Assembly (NCBI GenBank): GCA_902493515.1
Contig: CABUPE010000030.1
Coordinates: 1-27,469 of the forward strand
Source: an uncultured Collinsella sp.
GTDB lineage: Bacteria; Actinomycetota; Coriobacteriia; Coriobacteriales; Coriobacteriaceae
Reading direction: 5' to 3'
Length of the DNA: 27,469 nucleotides
In this document: piece by piece, positions 1 through 7,734 of the stretch
Layout: every line of letters starts with the position of its first letter
Numbering within the stretch: position 1 is the stretch's first letter
Position numbers and translations under genes: made by a program
Notes under the pieces: generated by a model
What the model was told of the DNA's origin: nothing
The model's input: the letters and a program-made list of their open reading frames with translations, nothing else
Databases searched by the model: none

Positions 1-167
1 TCGACACCGCCGAGTTCGCGATCCCCGGCCTTGACGACGAGTTCCGCGTCATCGTGTCTCCGTGGATCCTCTCCTCGCTGATCACCGATCGCCTTGCCGC
101 TTACTACGAGACGGTCACCAAGCACAACCTCAACTACCGTCGCTACTATCACCAGTTCGACTACTAA
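1..167 (+). CDS. SIS-domain sugar-phosphate isomerase/deglycase, C-terminal fragment (FrlB-like)
   Basis: This is an open frame running in from the left edge. The first full codon is at position 3 and the stop TAA is at 165-167, leaving about 54 residues. The fragment ends in HNLNYRRYYHQFDY, preceded by an amphipathic stretch (LITDRLAAYYETVTK). The pattern of an aromatic helix followed by H-x-L-x-x-RRYY and a C-terminal Y/W is familiar from the C-terminus of SIS-fold proteins such as the fructoselysine-6-phosphate deglycase FrlB and GlmS/AgaS relatives. The next gene resembles FrlC, which supports an FrlB-type role. The catalytic and SIS core lies outside the window, so the substrate cannot be determined. 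The family assignment rests on a short tail plus context. Confidence 0.55.
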   Translation, partial: DTAEFAIPGLDDEFRVIVSPWILSSLITDRLAAYYETVTKHNLNYRRYYHQFDY

Positions 168-191
168 GAGCAAATAACGTTTGTGTAATTG

Positions 192-218
192 GGCCCCGCT
201 CCTATATGGAACGGGGCC
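192..218 (+). other. GC-rich stem-loop between the SIS gene and the epimerase gene
   Basis: Arms GGCCCCG (192-198) and CGGGGCC (212-218) pair, continued by TCC/GGA after one C-A mismatch around a TATAT loop. No T-run follows, so it does not look like a classical terminator. It may tune expression or mRNA stability between two genes of one operon. The structure is seen directly; the function is inferred. Confidence 0.5.
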
Positions 219-240
219 TCGCTTGGGTTGGAGAGTAATT

Positions 241-1077
241 ATGAGCTATCCCCAGCTTGCCGTCATGAATATCAGCCATCGTTATTTTGACCTTGAGGAG
301 TTCTTTTCTTCGGCGTCGGCTTCGGGCTACACGTGTTGCGAGCTTTGGACCGGGTCGATGCATCTGTATGTCGATTGCCATGGATACGATTCGCTCGAGC
401 AGGTGCGGGAGCTATCACAGCGGTATGGGGTTCGGATTGTGGGGCTTTGTCCCGAACAGAACAACCCCAAGCCGTGGAATATCGCGGCGCGCGGGAATGA
501 GGCGCGTGCCCGCACGCTCGCGTACTTTAAGAACGTTGTAGATATCGCGGCGGAACTTGGAGCCGAGCAGGTCATGGTCTCGAGCGGCTGGGCATTTTTG
601 AACGAGCCGATCGAGGACGCGTGGGGTCGCAGCGCCTCGATGCTGCGTGCGATTGCCGAGCATGCGGGAGAGCGCGGCGTGCGACTGGTGCTCGAGGCCC
701 TACAGCCGGTTGAGTCGATGATCGTGAACTCGGCGGCCGACACGAAGCGCATGATCGAGGCAGTTGATCATCCGGCACTTAAGGCGTGTCTGGATTTGGG
801 CGCTATGGCGGTGGCGGGGGATACCATCGACGATTATTTCGATCTGCTTGGCGATGATGTCGCCCACGTGCATTTTGTCGATGTTGCGGCAGATGGTACG
901 ACGCATCTTGCTTGGGGTGACGGCGACCGCGATATGCGCGCCGACCTGGATAGGCTGGTGGCGCGCGGCTATCGCGGAGTTGTTTCGGCCGAGACCTATG
1001 ACTGGCGCTATTTTGCCGACCCCGCAGCTGCCGACGCTCAGGTTATGGCGGAGTACCGACGCGCGATTGGCGTCTAG
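241..1077 (+). CDS. TIM-barrel sugar phosphate isomerase/epimerase (FrlC-like, Xylose isomerase-like superfamily)
   Basis: The product is 278 aa, the usual size for this fold. I chose the ATG at 241, preceded by GGAGAG, over an in-frame TTG at 181 that would run through a hairpin. Four metal-ligand positions of the AP-endonuclease-2/xylose isomerase-like family can be seen: Glu in VLEALQP, Asp in CLDLGAM, His in HVHFVDV and Glu in VSAETYDW. The spacing and wording resemble E. coli FrlC (fructoselysine 3-epimerase), for example LEPLTPYES versus LEALQPVES, and the LGD...H-H-VD block. It probably epimerises a ketose, fructosamine or related phosphorylated sugar in the cytoplasm, in one operon with the SIS gene 73 bp upstream. 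A D-tagatose/psicose 3-epimerase or IolE-type role is the alternative. The fold is confident; the substrate is inferred. Confidence 0.75.
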   Translation: MSYPQLAVMNISHRYFDLEEFFSSASASGYTCCELWTGSMHLYVDCHGYDSLEQVRELSQRYGVRIVGLCPEQNNPKPWNIAARGNEARARTLAYFKNVVDIAAELGAEQVMVSSGWAFLNEPIEDAWGRSASMLRAIAEHAGERGVRLVLEALQPVESMIVNSAADTKRMIEAVDHPALKACLDLGAMAVAGDTIDDYFDLLGDDVAHVHFVDVAADGTTHLAWGDGDRDMRADLDRLVARGYRGVVSAETYDWRYFADPAAADAQVMAEYRRAIGV

Positions 1078-1166
1078 GTGGGGTTGGGTTGCGACAATCC
1101 GCTCCTATGTTTCCAAATGAATACGGTGTGAGCCGAGGAGGACGATTTTCCCCGCAAACACTCTAG

Positions 1167-1172
1167 TATGCT
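1167..1172 (+). promoter_or_regulatory. possible -10 box for the his operon
   Basis: TATGCT lies about 80 bp before the hisZG start. No convincing -35 hexamer sits 16-18 bp upstream. If it is used, the transcript would begin almost exactly at the hairpin at 1182-1211. This is a weak call based on one hexamer and position. Confidence 0.25.
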
Positions 1173-1181
1173 AAAGTACCC

Positions 1182-1211
1182 AGAAGACCGGCGGAGCTAT
1201 GCCGGTCTTCT
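1182..1211 (+). promoter_or_regulatory. perfect 11-bp hairpin in the his operon leader
   Basis: Arm AGAAGACCGGC (1182-1192) pairs completely with GCCGGTCTTCT (1201-1211) around an 8-nt loop. The downstream sequence GCTCTATATG lacks a T-run. It may be a weak terminator of the upstream operon or a structured 5' end of the his mRNA. No T-box motif, His-codon-rich leader peptide or other known his attenuator was found here. Confidence 0.5.
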
Positions 1212-1247
1212 GCTCTATATGAAACACAGCATGAGGAGGCTCACCAG

Positions 1248-2963
1248 ATGACGGCCACACCGTGGGGATTCCGGGACATATTGCCCGAGGAGGCTCAGGC
1301 GCGCGAGGAGATTGCGCTGACGGTGAAGGGCTGCTTTAGGGAGCATCATTACCTGCCGGTCGAGACGCCGCTACTCGAGGACAAGGGTTCGCTCGAGGAG
1401 GGCGGCCGCATTGCGGACACGCCGTTTAAGCTCTTTGACGATGATGGCCGCCTGCTGGTGGTCCGTCCCGACAACACATTGCCGATCGTGCGTCTGGTTT
1501 CGACCCGCATGCGCGCGGCCGACCTGCCCCTACGCCTTCGCTACGAGGCGCCGGTGGTTCGCGAGTGCCAGCGCAATGCCGGTGGCTCGCGTCAGTTTAC
1601 GCAGCTGGGCTTTGAGCTTATCGGTGCGGGCGATACCGCGGGCGATGTCGAGATCGTCTCGCTCGTGGCCGAGGCCGTGCGTAAGCTGGCACTGCCCGAT
1701 GCGCGCATTATCGCAGGTAGCGTGCGTCCGTTTAAGGAACTGCTCGCGGCGTGCGAGGATCGCGAGCTGGCTGCCGAGGCCCTGCGCTGCGTGCATGCTA
1801 ACGACTTTGTGGGCCTCGATGCCCGCGTGGCGGTAAGCGTCGAGTCCGATGCCGTCAAGGCCGCCATTAGCGAGCTGCCGCGTCTGCACGGCGGTGCCGA
1901 GGTGCTCGACCGCGTGGACGCGCTGCTGGAGGCCGCCGGTATCGTCGCGCCGCTGACGCGCGAGCTGCGTGCCCTGGTCGAGGGCCTGGCACCCGAGGAC
2001 GCCCAGGTGCTGTCGTTCGACTTCTCTATCATGAACTCTTTCGATTACTACACGGGCCTGGTCTTTAAGGCCTATGCCGGTGGCTTGCCCGATCCGGTCG
2101 GTTCGGGCGGACGCTATGACTCCATCTTTACCGGCGCGTTCGGCGACGGCATCGAGGTGCCGGCGGCGGGCTTCGCCTTTTCGCTCGAGCGCCTGGAGGC
2201 CGCGCGCACCTCGGCCGAGGATGCCGCTTCCGACGGCGATCACGCCGCGGGCCGTGGCGCTGAGGGCCCGCTGCGCATCGCCGTGCCCAAGGGCTCGCTT
2301 AAGGCTGACACGCTCGACGTGCTCGAGGCCGCGGGCCTGGATGTCTCTGAGCTGCGCGACCCCGGCCGTCACCTGATCGTGCGCGGTCGCGACACGCGCG
2401 CCGGCGAGGGCACGGTCGGCGATATCGAGTTTGTCATCGTGCGCCCCAGCGATGCGCCCGCCTTTGTGGGCTGCGGCGGCGCCGACTGCGGCATCTGCGG
2501 TTGGGACTCGCTCATCGAGGCAGACCTCAACCTGCTGCAACTGGTCGACCTGGGCTATGGTCTGTGCACCTTTATCGAGGCGGAGCCCGCGTGGCGCGCC
2601 GGCCAGGCCGAGCGCAACTATGCCCGTCGCGGGTCGCTTCGCGTGGCCACCAAGTACCCGCGCATCGCGAGTGCCTGGTATGCCGAGCGCGGCGTGAACG
2701 CCGATATCGTTTCGCTGCACGGTAATATCGAGTTGGGACCCATCGTCGGCATGACCGACCGCATCGTGGACATTACCGCCACGGGTGCCACCCTGCGCGA
2801 CAACGACCTGGTCATCACCGGTCGCATCATGGACTGCACGGCCCGCTTCTTTGTCAACCCGGGCGCCGCGCGCCTGGATCCGCGCGTACGCAATCTGGCA
2901 GATCGCCTGGCAGCGGCCGTTAAGGACAAGCATTTTGAGCCCGTCGCGGGCTCGGCACAATAG
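1248..2963 (+). CDS. hisG: ATP phosphoribosyltransferase, regulatory HisZ domain fused to catalytic short-form HisG
   Basis: The enzyme catalyses the first histidine step, ATP + PRPP to phosphoribosyl-ATP. Residues 1 to about 320 are HisZ, a catalytically inactive HisRS-like domain: RPDNTLPIVRLV near 73-84, SFDYYTGLVFKAY near 264-276 and GSGGRYD at 285-291. A charged/Ala-rich linker (about 321-341) leads to short-form HisG from PLRIAVPKGS (341-350), with the PRPP loop VDITATGATL near 507-516. Short HisG normally needs HisZ as a separate subunit; here both sit in one 571-aa chain. HisG contains an unusual Cys cluster, C409/C414/C417 in VGCGGADCGICGW. The ATG at 1248 follows a strong GAGGAGG. 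It is the first gene of the his operon. Family expectation, not sequence evidence, says histidine feedback acts through HisZ. Confidence 0.93.
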   Translation: MTATPWGFRDILPEEAQAREEIALTVKGCFREHHYLPVETPLLEDKGSLEEGGRIADTPFKLFDDDGRLLVVRPDNTLPIVRLVSTRMRAADLPLRLRYEAPVVRECQRNAGGSRQFTQLGFELIGAGDTAGDVEIVSLVAEAVRKLALPDARIIAGSVRPFKELLAACEDRELAAEALRCVHANDFVGLDARVAVSVESDAVKAAISELPRLHGGAEVLDRVDALLEAAGIVAPLTRELRALVEGLAPEDAQVLSFDFSIMNSFDYYTGLVFKAYAGGLPDPVGSGGRYDSIFTGAFGDGIEVPAAGFAFSLERLEAARTSAEDAASDGDHAAGRGAEGPLRIAVPKGSLKADTLDVLEAAGLDVSELRDPGRHLIVRGRDTRAGEGTVGDIEFVIVRPSDAPAFVGCGGADCGICGWDSLIEADLNLLQLVDLGYGLCTFIEAEPAWRAGQAERNYARRGSLRVATKYPRIASAWYAERGVNADIVSLHGNIELGPIVGMTDRIVDITATGATLRDNDLVITGRIMDCTARFFVNPGAARLDPRVRNLADRLAAAVKDKHFEPVAGSAQ

Positions 2964-3068
2964 CGCGAGCACGCACGGGCGTCCCAACGTCTGGGCTGCG
3001 GGCCGATTGGCGCCGCTGCCCAGTCGCTCGTTTTTCGAACACAACCTCGACCGATAGGGGATTCCGAT

Positions 3069-4505
3069 ATGAAGACCATCAAGCTTGCTCCCGGTGAGCG
3101 CCTCGTTACCAACCAGCTCAACCGTAAGGGCGTGCTGCCGCAAAGCATCGTCGACGCCGCCCGCGATATCGTGGCTAACGTGCGCGCCAACGGCGATGCC
3201 GCGGTGCGCGATTACTGTCAGCGTTTTGACGGTGTCGAGCTGCAGAGCTTCCGTCTGCCGCAAGAGCAGGTCGATGCCGCGCTCGAAGGCCTCGATCCGG
3301 CCTTTGTCGCCGCGCTCGAGAAGGCCGCGCGCCAGATTCGTGAGTTCCACCAGCGCGAGGTCGAGCAGAGCTGGTTTACCACGCGCCCGGACGGCACGAT
3401 GCTCGGCGTTAAAGTGACCCCGCTCGCGGCGGCCGGCATCTACGTGCCGGGCGGTCGCGCACAGTATCCCTCCACGGTGCTTATGAATGCCATTCCCGCC
3501 AAGGTCGCCGGCGTTAAGCGCGTGGTCATGGTGACCCCGCCGCAAAAAGACGGCCTGATCAGCCCCTACACGCTCGCCGCGGCAAAGCTCGGCGGCGTGG
3601 ACGAAATTTATATGGTGGGCGGCGCCCAGGCCGTGGCCGCGCTGGCATACGGTACCGAGAGCATTCCGCGTGTCGATAAAATCACCGGTCCGGGCAACGC
3701 TTTTGTTGCCGCTGCCAAGCAGATTGTCTCGGGCGATGTGGGAATCGACATGGTCGCTGGCCCGTCCGAGGTCTGCGTGCTGGCCGATGCCACGGCCAAG
3801 CCCATGGTGGTCGCGGCAGACCTGATGGCCCAGGCCGAGCACGATCCGCTGGCAGCCTGCTATCTGGTGACTTGCGACGAGCAGTTTGCGCGCGAGGTCG
3901 AGGCCGGCATCGACATCCTGGTGGCGCAGTCGCCGCGTGCCGAGATCACACGCGCCTCGCTCGACAATGAGGGCACCATCGTGGTGGCCGCCGATATGGC
4001 TGCCGCTGTCGAGGCGGTGAACACCGTGGCGCCCGAGCACCTTGAGCTGCACTGTAAGGATGCGATGGGCCTGCTCGGCGGCATTCGCAACGCCGGCGCC
4101 ATCTTTGTGGGCGCGTGGAGCTCCGAGCCGCTCGGCGATTACGTTGCCGGCCCGAACCACACGCTGCCGACCGGCGGTACGGCCATGTTCTCCAACCCGC
4201 TTTCGGTCGAAGAGTTCGTTAAGCGCTCGAGTGTCATTTGTTATACACCCGAGGGCCTGCTCTCGGACGCTCCCGCGACGCAGCGCCTGGCCGAGGCCGA
4301 GGGCCTGTGGGCGCACGCGCTTTCCGCCGCTTTGCGTCGCCGCGTGTTGGAGCAGGGCGAGGATGCCGTGAGCGCTGCGTCGCTGGCTGCGGCCGACCTG
4401 ACCAAGGTCGCCTGGCCGGGTGATACGACCGCGACGGTCGCCGAGGGCGTGAACCTGGCGGCTGCAGGCTCGGATGGCGCTGGCGCGACCGGCGAGGAGG
4501 CTTAA
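3069..4505 (+). CDS. hisD: histidinol dehydrogenase HisD
   Basis: HisD catalyses the last two oxidations, L-histidinol to L-histidine, with NAD+ and zinc. The protein has 478 aa. Visible residues match the E. coli enzyme: the catalytic pair E323-H324 in VAPEHLELH, and presumed zinc ligands Q255, H258 (AQAEHDP), D357 (GDYVAGPNH) and H416 (LWAHALS). The signature region KITGPGNAFV is intact. After the family's usual end near residue 430 there is an Ala-rich tail of about 45 residues with no recognisable domain. The ATG at 3069 follows AGGGGATT. The 105-bp gap after hisG holds an imperfect hairpin (TGGGCTGCGG/CCGCTGCCCA) before a T5 run, which could act as a weak attenuator. The TAA is one base before the hisC start, implying coupled translation. 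Confidence 0.95.
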   Translation: MKTIKLAPGERLVTNQLNRKGVLPQSIVDAARDIVANVRANGDAAVRDYCQRFDGVELQSFRLPQEQVDAALEGLDPAFVAALEKAARQIREFHQREVEQSWFTTRPDGTMLGVKVTPLAAAGIYVPGGRAQYPSTVLMNAIPAKVAGVKRVVMVTPPQKDGLISPYTLAAAKLGGVDEIYMVGGAQAVAALAYGTESIPRVDKITGPGNAFVAAAKQIVSGDVGIDMVAGPSEVCVLADATAKPMVVAADLMAQAEHDPLAACYLVTCDEQFAREVEAGIDILVAQSPRAEITRASLDNEGTIVVAADMAAAVEAVNTVAPEHLELHCKDAMGLLGGIRNAGAIFVGAWSSEPLGDYVAGPNHTLPTGGTAMFSNPLSVEEFVKRSSVICYTPEGLLSDAPATQRLAEAEGLWAHALSAALRRRVLEQGEDAVSAASLAAADLTKVAWPGDTTATVAEGVNLAAAGSDGAGATGEEA

Positions 4506-4506
4506 C

Positions 4507-5622
4507 ATGGCCGAACTCACGCCGCGCATGAAGGAGCTCGTCCAGCCCTACTTGGCCGGTATTGAGCCCTACGATCCCAACTTTACGCCCACGCGCATCA
4601 ATCTTTCGGCCAACGAGAACACCTATCCCGTGCCCGCTGGCGTGCGCGAGGCGATCGACGCGGCCTTGGCTGCCACACCGCTCAACCGCTATCCCGATCC
4701 CATGTCCAACGAGCTGCGCGACGAGCTTGCCACTTGGCATGGCGTGACGCGCGAGAACATCTGCGTGGGCAACGGCGGAGACGAGCTGCTCTATAACTAC
4801 CTGCTGGCGTTTGGCGGCGCGGGGCGGACCCTGCTCAACTGCCCACCGTGCTTTAGCGAGTACGCGTTCTTTGCGTCGCTCTGCCAGACCGAGGTGCGCG
4901 ACGTGTGGCGTGATCCGACGAGCTTTGAGCTCGACCAGGCAGCCATGCTCGCCGCGGCGCCCGAGTGCAACCTGGCAATCGTGACCTCGCCCAACAATCC
5001 CACGGGTGATGTGGCACCGCTCGACTTTGTCGCGGCCCTGTGCGATGCGTGCCCCGGCATGGTCATGGTCGACGAGGCCTACGTTGAGTTTGCCGACGAT
5101 TCGTTTGGTGCGGCCACCACGGCGCAGGGGCTTATCGCCGAGCATCCCAACCTGGTGATTCTGCATACGTTGTCCAAGGCGTTTGGCGCTGCCGGTACGC
5201 GTCTGGGTTACGTGATCGCGGCACCCGAGGTCATCGACGTGTTCGCGGCGATTCGCCAGATCTATTCGGTCAACGTGCTGAGCCAGGCGGCAGCGCTTGC
5301 CTGCGTGCGTGTCCGTGATGCCTACACGCCCGTGGTGGCGCAGGTCGCAACCGAGCGCGAGCGCGAACTGTGCGCCCTGCGCGCGATGGCTGCCGAGGGC
5401 CTGCCCGTGGAGGCATGGTCGAGCGCGGCGAACTTTGTGCTCGTGCGCACGCCGAATGCTACGCGCGTGCGCGAGCGTTTGCGCGACGAGTACTCGATTT
5501 TGGTGCGCGACTTTAGCTACGCGCCGGGGCTTGCGGACTGTCTGCGCGTTACCGTGGGCACGCCGCAGGAAAACGACGAGGTGCTGGCCGCATTTGCCGC
5601 GCTGGTGAAGGAGGAGATGTAG
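4507..5622 (+). CDS. hisC: histidinol-phosphate aminotransferase HisC
   Basis: HisC is a fold-type I PLP aminotransferase converting imidazole-acetol phosphate and glutamate to histidinol phosphate. It has 371 aa, a normal length. Seen: NLSANENTYP near the N-terminus, SPNNPTG (161-167), VDEAY (188-192), and the Schiff-base lysine K224 in HTLSKAFGAAGTRLGY. An upstream in-frame ATG at 4474 lies inside hisD. The ATG at 4507 is preferred because GAGGAGG precedes it by a suitable distance and the protein then starts as the family does. It directly follows hisD and abuts hisB. A broad-specificity role toward other aromatic amino acids is possible for the family, but the operon makes histidine the main pathway. 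Confidence 0.95.
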   Translation: MAELTPRMKELVQPYLAGIEPYDPNFTPTRINLSANENTYPVPAGVREAIDAALAATPLNRYPDPMSNELRDELATWHGVTRENICVGNGGDELLYNYLLAFGGAGRTLLNCPPCFSEYAFFASLCQTEVRDVWRDPTSFELDQAAMLAAAPECNLAIVTSPNNPTGDVAPLDFVAALCDACPGMVMVDEAYVEFADDSFGAATTAQGLIAEHPNLVILHTLSKAFGAAGTRLGYVIAAPEVIDVFAAIRQIYSVNVLSQAAALACVRVRDAYTPVVAQVATERERELCALRAMAAEGLPVEAWSSAANFVLVRTPNATRVRERLRDEYSILVRDFSYAPGLADCLRVTVGTPQENDEVLAAFAALVKEEM

Positions 5623-6210
5623 ATGGGACGTTATGCCGAGGTGACCCGCAAGACGGGTGAGACCGACATTGTCGTCAAGCTCGACCTGGACGGAAGCGGC
5701 GTGTGCGATATCTCGACCGGCGTGCCGTTTTTCGACCATATGCTCAACGCCTTTGGTCGCCATGGACTGTTTGATTTGACGGTGCATACGGTAGGCGATG
5801 TGGAGGTCGACGCACACCACACCGTAGAGGACACGGGCATTGTGCTGGGCGAGGCGTTCTGCCAAGCGTTGGGCGACAAGGCGGGCATTACACGCTTTGC
5901 CGACGCGGCGATTGCCATGGACGAGACGCTCGTGATGGCTGCTGTTGATATTTCGGGCCGCGGGCAGGCCTACTGCGAGCTGCCCGTGCCGACCGAGCGC
6001 GTGGGCAGCTTCGATACCGAGCTGGCCGTCGAGTTCTTCTACGCCTTTGCGCGCGACGCCAAGCTCACGCTGCACGTGCGCGAGCTGGCGGGCGGCAACT
6101 CGCATCACATTATCGAGGCCGCCTTTAAGGCCGTGGGTCGCACGATGCGCCACGCCTGCGAGCTCGATCCCCGCGTGCAGGGCATCCCCAGCACCAAGGG
6201 ATCGCTGTAA
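5623..6210 (+). CDS. hisB: imidazoleglycerol-phosphate dehydratase HisB (monofunctional)
   Basis: The enzyme dehydrates imidazoleglycerol phosphate to imidazole-acetol phosphate with Mn2+. Its 195 aa correspond to the dehydratase alone, without the N-terminal HAD phosphatase found in enterobacterial HisB. Metal-binding signatures are present: FDHMLNAFGRHG, DAHHTVEDTGI, and near the C-terminus NSHHIIEAAFKA. The start ATG immediately follows the hisC stop codon with GGAGAT upstream, so the pair is translationally coupled. Because the phosphatase domain is absent, a separate histidinol-phosphate phosphatase is required. The PHP gene at 9500-10411 is the obvious candidate. Confidence 0.95.
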   Translation: MGRYAEVTRKTGETDIVVKLDLDGSGVCDISTGVPFFDHMLNAFGRHGLFDLTVHTVGDVEVDAHHTVEDTGIVLGEAFCQALGDKAGITRFADAAIAMDETLVMAAVDISGRGQAYCELPVPTERVGSFDTELAVEFFYAFARDAKLTLHVRELAGGNSHHIIEAAFKAVGRTMRHACELDPRVQGIPSTKGSL

Positions 6211-6223
6211 CCGTCACAAGGGT

Positions 6224-6264
6224 AAAACCACCACAAAGGGGACAGGCACCTTTGTGGTGGTTTT
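6224..6264. repeat. 16-bp perfect inverted repeat with GGGGACAGG core between hisB and hisH
   Basis: Arms AAAACCACCACAAAGG (6224-6239) and CCTTTGTGGTGGTTTT (6249-6264) are exactly complementary around a 9-nt loop GGACAGGCA. A T4 run closes the 3' arm, but the gene continues into hisH 25 bp later. It could be a partial terminator, an mRNA-stability element, or an inserted REP-like repeat. The GGGGACAGG core relates it to the other GGGGAC repeats in this window. Confidence 0.8.
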
Positions 6265-6289
6265 GGATGATGAGAAGTGGAGGGGTCGC

Positions 6290-6991
6290 GTGGGCGAACC
6301 GAAGATCGTGGTGGTTGACTACCACAAGGGCAACTTGTCGAGCGTTACGCGCGGGCTTGCGCGCGCCGGTGCCGCCGCCTGCACGTCGGACGATCCGGAG
6401 CAGATCCGCAACGCCGACGGCCTGGTCATCCCGGGCGTGGGCGCGTTCTATGACGCGATCGCCTTTATGCGCCAGAGCGGCGAGGCAGACGCGGTGCTCG
6501 ATGCCGTCGCCGCCGGAACTCCGCTGCTCGGCATCTGCCTGGGCCTTCAGCTATTTTTTGAGCGCGGCAACGAGGGCGTGCCTGCGGACGAGGGCGCGGT
6601 CGCCGACGGCAACGCCTCCGAGCAGGCTGGCGGTCCCTGGGTCGATGGCCTGGGTATTATGCGCGGCTCGTGCACACGCTTGGAGTCGAGCCGCCTGAAG
6701 GTGCCGCACGTGGGCTGGGACCAGGTGCACATGACGCCCGCCGGCGCGGCCGATCCGCTGCTTGCTGGTTTTGCCGAGGGTGCCAACATGTACTTCACCC
6801 ACAGTTATGCGGTGGCCGACGACGCCGATGCCGCCGATGTGCTGGCGCGCACGCACTATACGCGGAGCTTCCCGTGCATCGTGCGCCATGGCAACGTGTG
6901 GGGCTGCCAGTTCCATCCCGAGAAATCCTCCGCGCTGGGTCAGCGCATCCTTAAGAACTTCGTCAACATCGTCGAGGAGGCTGGCCGATGA
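6290..6991 (+). CDS. hisH: imidazole glycerol phosphate synthase, glutaminase subunit HisH
   Basis: HisH is a class I glutamine amidotransferase that feeds ammonia to HisF. I chose GTG at 6290 with GGAGGGG upstream. The 233-aa protein then begins MGEPKIVVVDYHKGNLSSV, as the family does; no ATG fits. The triad is visible: C83 in LLGICLGLQ, and H209 and E211 in CQFHPEKSS. After the nucleophile elbow there is a variable acidic/Gly-rich insert (about residues 92-116) before WVDGLGIM, making it some 30 aa longer than the usual ~200. It follows the 16-bp hairpin and overlaps hisA by ATGA. In the cell it should form a 1:1 complex with the hisF product. Confidence 0.93.
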   Translation: MGEPKIVVVDYHKGNLSSVTRGLARAGAAACTSDDPEQIRNADGLVIPGVGAFYDAIAFMRQSGEADAVLDAVAAGTPLLGICLGLQLFFERGNEGVPADEGAVADGNASEQAGGPWVDGLGIMRGSCTRLESSRLKVPHVGWDQVHMTPAGAADPLLAGFAEGANMYFTHSYAVADDADAADVLARTHYTRSFPCIVRHGNVWGCQFHPEKSSALGQRILKNFVNIVEEAGR

Positions 6992-7731
6992 TCCTGTTTC
7001 CCGCAATCGATCTGATCGGCGGCAAAGTCGTGCGCCTGGAGCGTGGCGACCGCAGCCGCTGCAAGGTATATTCCGACGACCCCGTGGCCGTTGCTCGCTC
7101 GTTTGCCGAGCAGGGCGCAAGCTGGGTGCACGTCGTCGACCTGTCCGCTGCCTTTGGCGAGGACGAGGACACATGCGCTGCCAACTCGGCGGCGATTAAG
7201 GCCATCTGCGGCGTCGACGGTCTGTCCGTGGACGTGGGCGGCGGCGTCCGCTCGCTCGCGCGCATCGACGAGTTGGCCGGCTACGGTGCGCGCCGCATCG
7301 CGCTGGGCACGGTGCTCGTGACCGAGCCGGGTTTTGCTGAGGTGGCAGCCCAAGGCTTTGGCGAGCTGCTGGTCGCCGACATTGCCGCACGCGACGGCCA
7401 GGTTAAGGTGAACGGCTGGCGCGACGGCGCGGGCGTGGTGCTCGACGATGCCGTGGCGCAGCTTACCGAGCTGGGCTTTAAGCATCTGGTGTATACCGAC
7501 ATCGCGCGCGATGGCATGCAGACGGGCATCGATGTGGCGGCGTATCGCCATGTGGCCGAGGTCGCGGGCTTTCCCGTCGTGGCTTCGGGCGGTATCTCGA
7601 CGCTCGACGACATCCGCGCACTGGCCGCGGTGGGCGAGGTCGCGATTGAAGGCGCCATTACCGGCCGTGCGCTCTACGAAGGCAACTTTACGCTGGCACA
7701 GGCGCTGGCCGCCGCCCGAGGGGAGGAGTAG
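6988..7731 (+). CDS. hisA: ProFAR isomerase HisA
   Basis: HisA is a (beta-alpha)8 barrel that isomerises ProFAR to PRFAR by an Amadori rearrangement. The 247-aa product shows the two half-barrel signatures: D8 in LFPAIDLIGGKVVRL, and D131 and D171 in ADIAARDGQVKV and YTDIARDGMQTG. Phosphate loops DVGGGVRS and ASGGIST are present. The ATG overlaps the hisH stop in an ATGA junction, with GAGGAGG upstream. In many actinobacteria this protein is PriA and also isomerises phosphoribosyl-anthranilate in the tryptophan pathway. No trp genes are seen here, and bifunctionality cannot be judged from this sequence alone. Confidence 0.94.
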   Translation: MILFPAIDLIGGKVVRLERGDRSRCKVYSDDPVAVARSFAEQGASWVHVVDLSAAFGEDEDTCAANSAAIKAICGVDGLSVDVGGGVRSLARIDELAGYGARRIALGTVLVTEPGFAEVAAQGFGELLVADIAARDGQVKVNGWRDGAGVVLDDAVAQLTELGFKHLVYTDIARDGMQTGIDVAAYRHVAEVAGFPVVASGGISTLDDIRALAAVGEVAIEGAITGRALYEGNFTLAQALAAARGEE

Positions 7732-7734
7732 CCC

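Noticed and set aside
1078..1247. T-box or histidine leader-peptide attenuator upstream of hisZG
   Set aside because: No AGGGTGGNACCGCG-type motif, no run of His codons and no terminator with a T-run were found.
1530..4529. Minus-strand open frame of 999 codons antisense to hisG-hisD
   Set aside because: High-GC antisense frame opposite clear his genes; the translation is Arg/His/Gly-rich with no recognisable domain and no ribosome site.
4234..6153. Minus-strand open frame of 639 codons antisense to hisC-hisB
   Set aside because: Same shadow effect; composition-driven, with no family resemblance.
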